The position numbers were made by a program, and so were the translations under genes. This document shows positions 43,912 to 52,099 of a stretch of DNA of 64,000 nucleotides, piece by piece (position 1 is the stretch's first letter; each line of letters begins with the position of its first letter). The notes below the pieces were generated by a model, which saw only the letters and a program-made list of their open reading frames with translations, was not told where the DNA came from and did no database searches. Source of the DNA: JAJKIV01 sp036741775 (GTDB lineage: Bacteria > Gemmatimonadota > Gemmatimonadetes > Gemmatimonadales > Gemmatimonadaceae); the NCBI GenBank assembly GCA_036741775.1, contig DAINRQ010000028.1, positions 1-64,000 of the forward strand, in the 5' to 3' direction.

Positions 43912-43949
43912 CCAACTGCACGCTGACGCACGTTCGCGCACCTTCTGAG

Positions 43950-43975
43950 AGAGCGGCCCTCCGGGCCGCTCTTTT
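43950..43975 (+). terminator. Intrinsic terminator of the Gly/Ser/Gln-rich gene
   Basis: Perfect 10-bp stem AGAGCGGCCC/GGGCCGCTCT with a 3-nt loop, then TTTT, 38 nt after the stop. Confidence 0.88.
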
Positions 43976-44007
43976 CGCACCGCCGCGTGCGACGTTATAT
44001 ACGCGCC

Positions 44008-45291
44008 ATGTCGCTCACCACGCGCGTTCTCATCGCACTCGTCGCTGGCATCGCGGCCGGTGTCGCCGCCGCGAGCAGTGGGTCACCCGGCCTTGCGCGC
44101 GCCGCGGTCATGCTGGAGCCGGTGGGAACGCTCTGGATCAACGCGATCCGCATGACGGTCATCCCGCTCGTGGTCGGGAGCCTCATCGTCGGCATAACGA
44201 GTGCGCCCGACGCGCGTGCTATCGGGCGAGTCGGACGATCCGCCATCGCATTCTTCGTCGTCACGCTGTTCGCCGCCGCGGCGTACGCAGCGATCGTCTC
44301 CCCGCCACTCATCAACGCCATCCCGCTCGACCCGGCCGCGATCGCCAGCATGCGTGCGAGCGCGTCGGCCGCGGGAACCACGGCGGTCGAGAGCGCGGCA
44401 AACATCCCGACGTTCTCACGGTGGCTCGTGGATCTGGTGCCGGCAAACCCGGTGCAAGCCGCATCGGATGGCGCGCTCCTCCCACTCATCATCTTCACGT
44501 TGCTCTTCGGACTCGCGCTGCTCGCGCTGCCGCCGGAGCGCAAGGCACCGGTCGTGGCGTTCTTTCAAGGGCTGGGAGACGCCGCCCTCACGGTCGTGCG
44601 TTGGGTCCTGGAACTGGCGCCCATTGGCGTGTTCGCCCTGGCGGTTCCGCTCGCGACTCGTATGGGAGCGTCGGCGGCGGGGGCACTCGCGGGATTCGTC
44701 GTCGTCGTGATCGTCGTGACAGTGTCGTTCACGGTTCTCGTGCTGTATCCGATCGGGATCATCGGCGGACGTGTCCGTCCAGGCGAGTTCGCGCGCGCGA
44801 TACTCCCCGCACAGCTCGTCGCGTTCACCACGCGATCGTCGCTCGCATCCCTCCCGGCGATGATCGAAGCGGCGCGGACGAAGCTCGGTCAGTCCGCCGA
44901 GATTTCCGGTTTCTTTCTGCCGCTCGCGGCCTCGACGTATCGCGTTGCCGGGGCGCTCGCGCAGCCCACCGCAGTGCTGTTCATCGCCCGTCTCTATGGC
45001 GTCGAGCTCACGCCCACCCAGCTCTTCGCCGTCGTTCTCACGGTCGTTCCGACGACGTTCAGCGTGCCGGGGATTCCGGCCGGATCGATCATCGTGATGG
45101 TCCCGATCCTCATTGGCGCGGGGCTGCCCGCCGAAGGGATCGGGATCCTGCTCGGGATCGACGCGATTACCGACATGTTCCGGACGGCGTCGAACGTGAC
45201 GGGCGACATGGCTGGCGCAGTGGTGCTCGGGCGAAAACAGCGGGTCCCCGCGACGCTGCCCGTCGGTGTCGTCGGAGAGGCCGCTCCCTGA
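44008..45291 (+). CDS. Dicarboxylate/amino-acid:cation symporter (DctA/GltP family)
   Basis: A 427-residue membrane transporter. Family motifs include LWINAIRMTVIPLVVGSLIVG in helix 2-3, the hairpin region FTTRSSLASLPAMIE, and the substrate/sodium-site helix GIPAGSIIVMVPILIGAGLP with GIDAITDMFRTASNVTGDMAGAV. It imports glutamate, aspartate or C4-dicarboxylates with Na+ or H+. The canonical serine-rich SSSxxxLP hairpin appears as TRSSLASLP. The ATG at 44008 is preferred over one seven codons upstream. Confidence 0.9.
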   Translation: MSLTTRVLIALVAGIAAGVAAASSGSPGLARAAVMLEPVGTLWINAIRMTVIPLVVGSLIVGITSAPDARAIGRVGRSAIAFFVVTLFAAAAYAAIVSPPLINAIPLDPAAIASMRASASAAGTTAVESAANIPTFSRWLVDLVPANPVQAASDGALLPLIIFTLLFGLALLALPPERKAPVVAFFQGLGDAALTVVRWVLELAPIGVFALAVPLATRMGASAAGALAGFVVVVIVVTVSFTVLVLYPIGIIGGRVRPGEFARAILPAQLVAFTTRSSLASLPAMIEAARTKLGQSAEISGFFLPLAASTYRVAGALAQPTAVLFIARLYGVELTPTQLFAVVLTVVPTTFSVPGIPAGSIIVMVPILIGAGLPAEGIGILLGIDAITDMFRTASNVTGDMAGAVVLGRKQRVPATLPVGVVGEAAP

Positions 45292-45318
45292 CACCGCCGC
45301 GTTCCCCGTGGTGACATC

Positions 45319-46500
45319 GTGAGGAGTCTCGCGCTCGCGATTCTCATCTCGCTGCCATGGACACTGGGGCCTGCCCTAACGATCTGGCGAGTTCGGCGCT
45401 CGCGGGACCTGGCCAATGCGACGCCAGGCCCGTCCGACGGCCGGCCGCTCGTTTCGGTGATCATTCCCGCGCGTAACGAGCGGCGCAACATCGAGCGGTC
45501 GGTGCGGGCCGCGCTCGAGGGCAGTTGGGCGAACCTCGAAGTGGTCGTCGTCGACGATCGATCGAGCGATGGCACTGGTGAGATTGCCCGCGCGATCGCC
45601 GCGAGCGATCCGCGCGTTCGCGTCGTCGAGACGCCGGAGCTCCCCGCGGGCTGGTTTGGGAAGCCGTGGGCGTGCGCAACCGGGGCGGCGCACGCCCGCG
45701 GCGACATTCTCTGCTTCACCGACGCCGACGCGCGGCACGGCAGAGAGCTCGTCGCGCGCGCCGTGACCGTCATGAGCTCGCCTGCGCTCGACATGCTCAC
45801 GGTGGCCGGCTATCAGGAGCTCGGCACCTTCTGGGAGCGCGTTGTCCAGCCGCACGTGTTCTGGATGCTTGCGACGCGCTACGGCGGCACCGAGTCGGTG
45901 AACCGCTCGCGACGAGTCGAGGACAAGATCGCGAACGGGCAATGCATCTTCGTGCGACGGTCGGCGTACGACGCGCTCGGCGGACACGGCGCGGTGCACG
46001 ACCGAGTCGCGGAGGACGTCGCATTGGCCCAACGCATGTTCGCGGCGGGGATGCGGACGGAGCTCATCCTGGGCCGCCGCGAGCTCACCACCCGCATGTA
46101 CGAGTCGCTCCGCGAGATCATGGACGGCTGGCGCAAGAACGTCTTCGCGGGTGGGCGGGAGGCCATGCCCTGGGGCCGGGCCGGACAGCTGATCTTCCCC
46201 GCCCTGCTCTTGCTCGCCCCCGTCATGACGCTCCTGCCGCCCGCCGTCCTCGTCGCCGCGTCGCTCTCGAGCGTGCCGTCGTGGGTCGCAACCGGAGCCG
46301 CCATTGCCCTGGTCGCCCAGCTCGTGACGTGGGCGCTGGTGTACCGCTGGATGGCGGCTCCGGTCGTCTATGCGCTGCTTTTCCCGTTAGGCGCCGGGGT
46401 GTTCGCGATCATCGCCCTGCAGGCGATCGCGCGTGGGTCCCGCGTCGAGTGGAAGGACCGGGCGTACGTGGCTACGAACCGCGCACGCACGCGTCCATGA
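45319..46500 (+). CDS. Membrane-associated family 2 glycosyltransferase
   Basis: A 393-residue protein with an N-terminal helix, a GT-A domain (residues 40-260) and three or four C-terminal helices (about 280-375). PLVSVIIPARNERRNIERSV, VVVVDDRSSDGTGE, the DxD-type TDADARHG, and EDVALAQRM with GWRKNVFAGG (in place of QxxRW) are in the expected order. The layout resembles HpnB and carotenoid or hopanoid glycosyltransferases. No lipid biosynthesis genes adjoin it, so the acceptor is unknown. Its 3' end overlaps the convergent CotH-like gene by 29 nt. Confidence 0.87.
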   Translation: MRSLALAILISLPWTLGPALTIWRVRRSRDLANATPGPSDGRPLVSVIIPARNERRNIERSVRAALEGSWANLEVVVVDDRSSDGTGEIARAIAASDPRVRVVETPELPAGWFGKPWACATGAAHARGDILCFTDADARHGRELVARAVTVMSSPALDMLTVAGYQELGTFWERVVQPHVFWMLATRYGGTESVNRSRRVEDKIANGQCIFVRRSAYDALGGHGAVHDRVAEDVALAQRMFAAGMRTELILGRRELTTRMYESLREIMDGWRKNVFAGGREAMPWGRAGQLIFPALLLLAPVMTLLPPAVLVAASLSSVPSWVATGAAIALVAQLVTWALVYRWMAAPVVYALLFPLGAGVFAIIALQAIARGSRVEWKDRAYVATNRARTRP

Positions 46501-47590
46501 ACTCGCGCCGAACCTGGCGCTGGTTGCCAATGACCTCGTAGAAGTCGTCGATGTAGTCCAGGGCGCGTCTCCGGTAGCCGTCGTCGAGCGGCAGCCGCGC
46601 ATAGAGCTGGCGGATCGCGTCGCGCTTGTCCACGAACTTGTCGAATACCGCCTTGAACTCTTCGGGCGTTGCGCACGGACCGCGATAGAGGCGGTCCTGC
46701 ACCGTTTTGATCCCGAGTTGCGGGGCCGGCTTCGCATAGCGGGCCCACACGACGCCGGACCAGTCGAAATCGTATGGCACGGGAACGTACCGGCCGTCGT
46801 TCGTCATGATGAGCCGGTAATTGTGCAGCGACCAGACGGACCAATCCGTGTTGCCGATGAAGTAGGCGAACACGCTCGCCAGGAGCATCTGCGGCGGATC
46901 CATGTCGGCGAACCCGCCGCCGCGGATGGTTTGAATCCGGCCGCCGTTGCGCTTCGCGACGTCGTCCTCATCCTCGATGATGATCCCGAGCGTCGTAACG
47001 GTGTCCCGCTCGCCCACCTGGACGTAGTTCACCTTCACCAGCCGTGACTGGAAGCTGACGTCGGTGAGCATGTTCATGATCTCGTACGCGGCGTGTTCGC
47101 GTACGGGATACTCGGCGTACTCCTTGTCGTTGCGCCGGCAGTGGGTTCCGAGCTTGAGCCCACCCTGCCCGGCGAACGGCGTGTGCTTGAGTCCCGAATC
47201 CGGAAAATGGAGCTTGATCGGGGGGAAGTTGCACACGTCGTTCCGAAGCCGAAAATGCCCGCGGGGCGAGATCTCCATGGCGATCGTCACCGGATTCCCC
47301 GCGGTGTCATTCACGACCATCGTCGCCGGCGTGCGCTTGACGTCGAGCGTGTCGCGATCCTTGAATGCCTTCTTGTAATCCGACGTGAGCGTGAACTCGA
47401 GCGGCTCGTCGGAGCCGAACAATCGTTCAGTGCGCCGCACCGCCGCCGCAATCTGCTGCGGTTCGACGGGACGGTTCGGGTCCTTCTTCTCCTTTGCCGC
47501 CGGCTGCTGAGCGGTGGCGACGGCCGCGGGGACCGTCGGCGTGAGCAGGACGAGCAGGCAGATGAGCAGCAATGAGGCCGCGCGATGCAT
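46472..47590 (-). CDS. Exported protein, distantly CotH-kinase-like
   Basis: A 372-residue protein with a signal peptide (MHRAASLLLICLLVLLTPTVPAAVATAQ). Family-like features are PRGHFRLRNDVCNFPP, GTHCRRNDKEYAEYPVREHAAYEIMNMLT, a VNYVQVGE strand, and VPVPYDFDWSGVV containing a candidate metal or catalytic aspartate pair. This pattern resembles CotH, an atypical secreted kinase, but weakly. The downstream partner position beside a DUF4956 gene supports it, since CotH, VTC and DUF4956 genes often cluster. No VTC gene is present here. Confidence 0.62.
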   Translation of the reverse strand: MHRAASLLLICLLVLLTPTVPAAVATAQQPAAKEKKDPNRPVEPQQIAAAVRRTERLFGSDEPLEFTLTSDYKKAFKDRDTLDVKRTPATMVVNDTAGNPVTIAMEISPRGHFRLRNDVCNFPPIKLHFPDSGLKHTPFAGQGGLKLGTHCRRNDKEYAEYPVREHAAYEIMNMLTDVSFQSRLVKVNYVQVGERDTVTTLGIIIEDEDDVAKRNGGRIQTIRGGGFADMDPPQMLLASVFAYFIGNTDWSVWSLHNYRLIMTNDGRYVPVPYDFDWSGVVWARYAKPAPQLGIKTVQDRLYRGPCATPEEFKAVFDKFVDKRDAIRQLYARLPLDDGYRRRALDYIDDFYEVIGNQRQVRREFMDACVRGS

Positions 47591-47614
47591 GACACCCTCC
47601 GGGCGTAGCGTCGA

Positions 47615-48712
47615 CTACTCGGACTTCTCGGACTTCTCGGGCTCCTCGACTTCCACTATCTCGACGCCGACGACGTACGGCGCTCCCTTCTCCCGTACGA
47701 CCTCGGCGAGGCTCTGACGGCTGTACCCCTTTCGCAATCGAATATCGTACTCCACCGACGTTCCGATCTCGTTCGTGCTGGACCCGCGGTATCGCCAGCG
47801 CTTCGTCTCCGCCTCGAGCACAGGATCGATCGCCGTGCGGAGCTCCGTCGGATCGCTCGTCAGGACGCGCATCATCGCGTCGAACCGGTTGCCGGCGCCG
47901 GCACTCTCCCCTGTCAGCTCCGCCCGGCGGCGGCGGAGGCGATGCTCGAGCGCGTCGAGCTGCTCCGGGGCGAGGGCCTCCAGCACCTCGTGGTCGAGAC
48001 GCGCCACGAACTGCGATGTGCGGTTCGCGATCGCCAGCGCGCGCTCGAGCTGTCGCTTCGCGCGAACGCCTTCGAGTGCCGGGGGCAGTCGCGCGAAGTC
48101 GCTGGTCCACAGAATCAACACGGCTGCATTGAAGAGAATGGACAGCACCGCGGCGACCTCGAGCTGCACGCCGCACGCGAGTCCGAGTGCCGTCGCGAGA
48201 AACACGAACGTCGCGTCCTTACTGTCCTCGAGGTTGGTGCGGAACCGAACGGCGGCGACGATCCCCGCGAGGCCGAACGCCAGCGCCAGACTGTTCTTCA
48301 CCAGCACCACGACACCGGAGACCACCACGGGCAGGAGAACGAGCGCCTGCACGTCAGCAGCCCGGTACCCTTTGCGTTGGCGCGTGAACATGTAGACCCA
48401 CGCGACGGGCAGCGCGAGCAGAAACGCGCTCGTGATCGCGATGACGACGAGGAGGACTGGCTGCGGGGGCGGCGCCCCAACCTGCGGCACGGGCACGCCG
48501 GTGATGGCGTCGATCTGCGCACCGATCGTTGGCGTCAGCTGGAACGACATGAGCGATGAGAGGGTGCTCACCGCTCGCGTCCGGGCGCTGGCCGGCATGG
48601 CCATCCAGACGACCGTGATGGCCGCCGCGAGGCCGACGTAGTAGACGACCACGCGGGCGATCAGATTGTTCGCGAAATCGCTCAGACTGCTGGCACGTCC
48701 ATTATCGGACAT
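47615..48712 (-). CDS. DUF4956 membrane protein
   Basis: A 365-residue protein with four transmembrane helices in the N-terminal half (for example VVVYYVGLAAAITVVWMAM and LLVVIAITSAFLLALPVAWVYMF). The DUF4956 signature is AFGLAGIVAAVRFRTNLEDSKDATFVFLATALGLACG. The C-terminal half (about 210-365) is cytosolic, with a coiled-coil-like region rich in Arg/Glu. In many bacteria DUF4956 proteins sit beside a VTC-type polyphosphate polymerase; here the neighbour is CotH-like only. Divergent from the methyltransferase gene. Confidence 0.82.
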   Translation of the reverse strand: MSDNGRASSLSDFANNLIARVVVYYVGLAAAITVVWMAMPASARTRAVSTLSSLMSFQLTPTIGAQIDAITGVPVPQVGAPPPQPVLLVVIAITSAFLLALPVAWVYMFTRQRKGYRAADVQALVLLPVVVSGVVVLVKNSLALAFGLAGIVAAVRFRTNLEDSKDATFVFLATALGLACGVQLEVAAVLSILFNAAVLILWTSDFARLPPALEGVRAKRQLERALAIANRTSQFVARLDHEVLEALAPEQLDALEHRLRRRRAELTGESAGAGNRFDAMMRVLTSDPTELRTAIDPVLEAETKRWRYRGSSTNEIGTSVEYDIRLRKGYSRQSLAEVVREKGAPYVVGVEIVEVEEPEKSEKSE

Positions 48713-48898
48713 CGATGCGCTCTCGGCGGCTCGGCGGATCTGCGGCTACGGCGCCGGTGGACGCCGCGACCCGGCAGGATGACTCATCAAGCGTCCGCGC
48801 GTACGATCATAATGCCAAGCGGCGAGTTCGGCGACATTTGACTCGCGCTGCGTCGCCGTGATGCCAGTCTTTCGAGCGAGTCTGGCAATCGTGGCGGC

Positions 48899-51800
48899 GT
48901 GCCGACGCTCCGGTCCGCTGCCGCCCTCCTCGCCGCCGCCCGCGATGTCGAATCGCTCGCGCCTATCGCCGCCATGTTGGGGTGCGGCGGCTCCCCTGCC
49001 CCGCTCGACGGCGACGGCCGCGCGGCGCTCGGAATTCCTGAGGACTGCCCGACGGCGCTCGTCACGCGTGGCCCGGGGACGCTCCGCGCACTGCTCCTCG
49101 AGACCAGCGGGCCCCGTCCCGTGCGCGACGTCCTGATGGTGATGGCGGCGCGCATGGCCGCTCGAGCACCACATCTCTTGTGGATCGTGTGTGCGTGCGA
49201 CCGGGATGGCCGTCACGTGGCGCTCGCGGCCTGGACGCCCCGACGCGCCGGCGCTCGGGTCGCAGCGCTCATCGTCGAGCGCAACTCGATCGTGGACAGT
49301 GATGCGGAAACGCTGTGCGCGCTCGCCGCAGCCATGGAGTCGGTGGATGTGCTCACGCACGCGAAGTGGGTGGCGATTCTCGGGCGCGAGGCCGTGACAC
49401 GTCGGTTCTACCGCACCCTCGAACGACTGGTCGGCCAGCTTGCCGATCGAGCGGGCGGACGTGCCCCGGAGGCGAGCCGCCGTGAAATCGCGCTGCTGTA
49501 CGCGTCGCGGCTGCTGTTCCTCTCGTTCCTCGAGGCGAAAGAATGGCTGGATGGTGACCGGGCCTTCCTCTCCCGGCGTTTCGACGAGTGCATGGCTGGA
49601 CGCGGCGGCTTTCAGCGCCGGGTGCTCCTGCCGCTCTTCTTCGGGACGCTCAACACCCCCGTTCGCGCGCGCGCCGCCGCGGCGCGGGCACTCGGACGAA
49701 TTCCGTTCCTCAACGGGGGGTTATTCGCGCGATCGCCGGTGGAGCGCCTCCACGGCCGCGTGACCTTCGGTGACGAGGAGCTGGGCTGGTTCTTCTCCGA
49801 GCTGCTCATACGATACCGGTTCACCGCCCGCGAGGAAAGCTCGGACTGGACGGAAGCAGCGGTGGACCCGGAGATGCTCGGGCGCGCGTTCGAGTCGCTG
49901 ATGGCGGGGCACGAGCGGCGCGAGACCGGCGCGTTCTTCACGCCGCACGAGCTCGTCGCCCGGGTCACCGACAACGCGCTGAGCGGCGTGCTCGGAATCC
50001 CCCTCGAGGAGCTGCTGCCTAACCACGGACGGGACCCGGCTATGGACCTCGGGGCGGGGAATCCGTTCCCCGCCCCGTCCGCGGAGGCGGCGCGCGAGTG
50101 CCTCGGCACGCTCCGGTTCCTCGATCCGGCCTGCGGGTCCGGCGCGTTCCTGGTTCACGCTCTCGAGCGGGTCTCCGACCTCATGCGCGCCCTCGGCGAC
50201 CCGCGGCCGGTCACGGTACTCCGCCGCGCCGTGCTCACGACCTCCATTTTCGGCGTCGATGTCAACCCGACGGCGGTGTGGCTTTGCCAACTTCGCCTGT
50301 GGCTCTCGGTGGTCATCGACAGTCCGACGCGCGACCCCGACCGCGTAGCGGCGCTCCCGAATCTCGACCGGCACATTCGGGTGGGCGATGCACTCGTCGG
50401 CCACGACGTCGGGGGCGTCGCGCTTCCCGTACCACGTGGAATTGCGCGCCTGCGCCAGCGATACGCACGGTCGGTCGGCGTGCGGAAACGGACGCTCGCG
50501 CGCGCGCTCGACCGAGCGGAACGCCTGCAGGCGATCACCTGTCTCGACAGACGCATCGAGTACATCAACGAGCGCCGCCGTGACATTTTGGTGGCCGCAC
50601 GTGGAAAGAACCTGTTTGGCGAGCGCGGTGTGCTGTCCGCGTCCACTCGCGACGCTCTCGATGAGCTTCGCGCCGAGCTCCGTATGGTTCGCGGACGCAG
50701 GCGTGCGCTCGCCTCCGGCGCGGCGCTCCCGTTCGCCTTCGCGACCCACTTCGCCGATGTGATGAACCCCGGGTTCGACGTGGTGATCGGCAACCCGCCG
50801 TGGGTGCGCGTCCACCGAATTCCGCCCGCTGCCCGCGGGACGCTGCGACGTGACTACGTCTCGTATCGCGGTGCCGCGTGGCGCGACGGCGCGTCCGGCG
50901 CACGAGCGAGCGTCGGCTTCGCCGGGCAGGTCGACCTGGCCGCGCTATTCATCGAGCGGTCGTTAGGCCTGGTGCGCCCCGGCGGCGTCGTGGCACTGCT
51001 CGTCCCCTCCAAGCTCTGGCGTTCGCTCGCCGGCGGCGGCGTGCGGCGGCTGCTGGCGAACGACCATGCGCTGCTGCGGCTCGAGGACTGGTCCGACGCA
51101 CCGTCGCTCTTCGATGCCGCCGTGTACCCATCGCTCGTCGTCGCCATGCGCGGGTCACCGCCCGCCCCGGCGCGAGCATCCGAGCTTCACGTGACCATCC
51201 ACACGACTCGCGTCGCGGCCACGTGGCAAATGCAGTCGACCGAGTTGGGGCTCGATCAAAGTCCCGGCGCGCCGTGGCTCCTGCTGCCACCGTTGGCGCG
51301 ACGCGCCTTCGACGCCGTGCGCGCCGCGGGGACGCCCCTCACCGCCACCACATTCGGCGCCCCCTTGCTCGGGGTGAAGACCGGCTGCAACCGCGCGTTC
51401 ATTGTGAGGCTGACCGACCGCGGGGCCGTATCCGACAGCGGCACGATCGCAGACGTCGAGGAGGACTTTCTTCGCCCACTGGTTCGCGGCGAAGGGGTGG
51501 GCAGGTGGCGGATCGACGCGAGGGACGAGCGCGTGATCTGGACGCACGGTCCCGACGGGCGACCGTTGCATCGGTTACCGCCTCGGGCCGAGCGTTGGTT
51601 TCGTCCGTGGCGACGCCGCCTCATCGCGCGCGCGGACGCGCGCGGCGTCGGTCGGTGGTGGGCGCTCTTCCGAATCGAATCGGCCGCGTGCGACGTGCCG
51701 CGCGTCGTCTGGGCGGACTTCGGCCGTGCGCCACGCGCCGCGGTGCTGGGGGCTGGCGATGCAGCCGTCCCGCTCAACACATGCTACGTCGCTCGCTGCC

Positions 51801-52099
51801 CTGCGATGAGCGATGCTTACGCGCTCGCCACGGTGCTGAACTCACCACTTGCCGCCGCATGGCTTGCCGCCATCGCCGAGCCTGCGCGTGGACGCTTCCG
51901 TCGCTACCTCGGTTGGACGATGTCGCTGCTTCCCATCCCGTCGGACTGGCCTGCCGCGCGTTCCGTTCTCGCTCCGATTGGCGAACGGGCGGCCGCTGGC
52001 GAGCCGCCAGGTGATGCGGAACTTCTCGACGTGGTCACGCGAGCATTCGGGCTTCGACCGAGAACCGTCCGTCCGCTACTCGACTGGGCCATCCGGTGA
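48899..52099 (+). CDS. Eco57I-like N6-adenine DNA methyltransferase
   Basis: A 1066-residue protein. Residues 1-185 are an uncharacterised N-terminal region. LYASRLLFLSFLEAKEWL (near 200) and ETGAFFTPHELVARVTD (near 342) are typical of Eco57I/type IIG enzymes. The SAM motif FLDPACGSGAFLVHAL is near 408 and the catalytic NPPW near 631, in the gamma order. The rest (about 640-1066) should be a target-recognition region, ending VLNSPLAAAWLAAI and LPIPS, as in TaqI-like specificity domains. I could not find a PD-(D/E)XK or other nuclease motif. The start (GTG 48899) has no strong ribosome site. Its GTGA joint couples it to the helicase gene; together they form a likely DNA-modification or defence cassette. 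Confidence 0.85.
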   Translation: MPTLRSAAALLAAARDVESLAPIAAMLGCGGSPAPLDGDGRAALGIPEDCPTALVTRGPGTLRALLLETSGPRPVRDVLMVMAARMAARAPHLLWIVCACDRDGRHVALAAWTPRRAGARVAALIVERNSIVDSDAETLCALAAAMESVDVLTHAKWVAILGREAVTRRFYRTLERLVGQLADRAGGRAPEASRREIALLYASRLLFLSFLEAKEWLDGDRAFLSRRFDECMAGRGGFQRRVLLPLFFGTLNTPVRARAAAARALGRIPFLNGGLFARSPVERLHGRVTFGDEELGWFFSELLIRYRFTAREESSDWTEAAVDPEMLGRAFESLMAGHERRETGAFFTPHELVARVTDNALSGVLGIPLEELLPNHGRDPAMDLGAGNPFPAPSAEAARECLGTLRFLDPACGSGAFLVHALERVSDLMRALGDPRPVTVLRRAVLTTSIFGVDVNPTAVWLCQLRLWLSVVIDSPTRDPDRVAALPNLDRHIRVGDALVGHDVGGVALPVPRGIARLRQRYARSVGVRKRTLARALDRAERLQAITCLDRRIEYINERRRDILVAARGKNLFGERGVLSASTRDALDELRAELRMVRGRRRALASGAALPFAFATHFADVMNPGFDVVIGNPPWVRVHRIPPAARGTLRRDYVSYRGAAWRDGASGARASVGFAGQVDLAALFIERSLGLVRPGGVVALLVPSKLWRSLAGGGVRRLLANDHALLRLEDWSDAPSLFDAAVYPSLVVAMRGSPPAPARASELHVTIHTTRVAATWQMQSTELGLDQSPGAPWLLLPPLARRAFDAVRAAGTPLTATTFGAPLLGVKTGCNRAFIVRLTDRGAVSDSGTIADVEEDFLRPLVRGEGVGRWRIDARDERVIWTHGPDGRPLHRLPPRAERWFRPWRRRLIARADARGVGRWWALFRIESAACDVPRVVWADFGRAPRAAVLGAGDAAVPLNTCYVARCPAMSDAYALATVLNSPLAAAWLAAIAEPARGRFRRYLGWTMSLLPIPSDWPAARSVLAPIGERAAAGEPPGDAELLDVVTRAFGLRPRTVRPLLDWAIR

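Noticed and set aside
43121..43921. 583-residue extension of the LD-carboxypeptidase frame
   Set aside because: It crosses the scaffold gap and is antisense to the Gly/Ser/Gln-rich gene; the peptide is Arg/Pro-rich shadow sequence.
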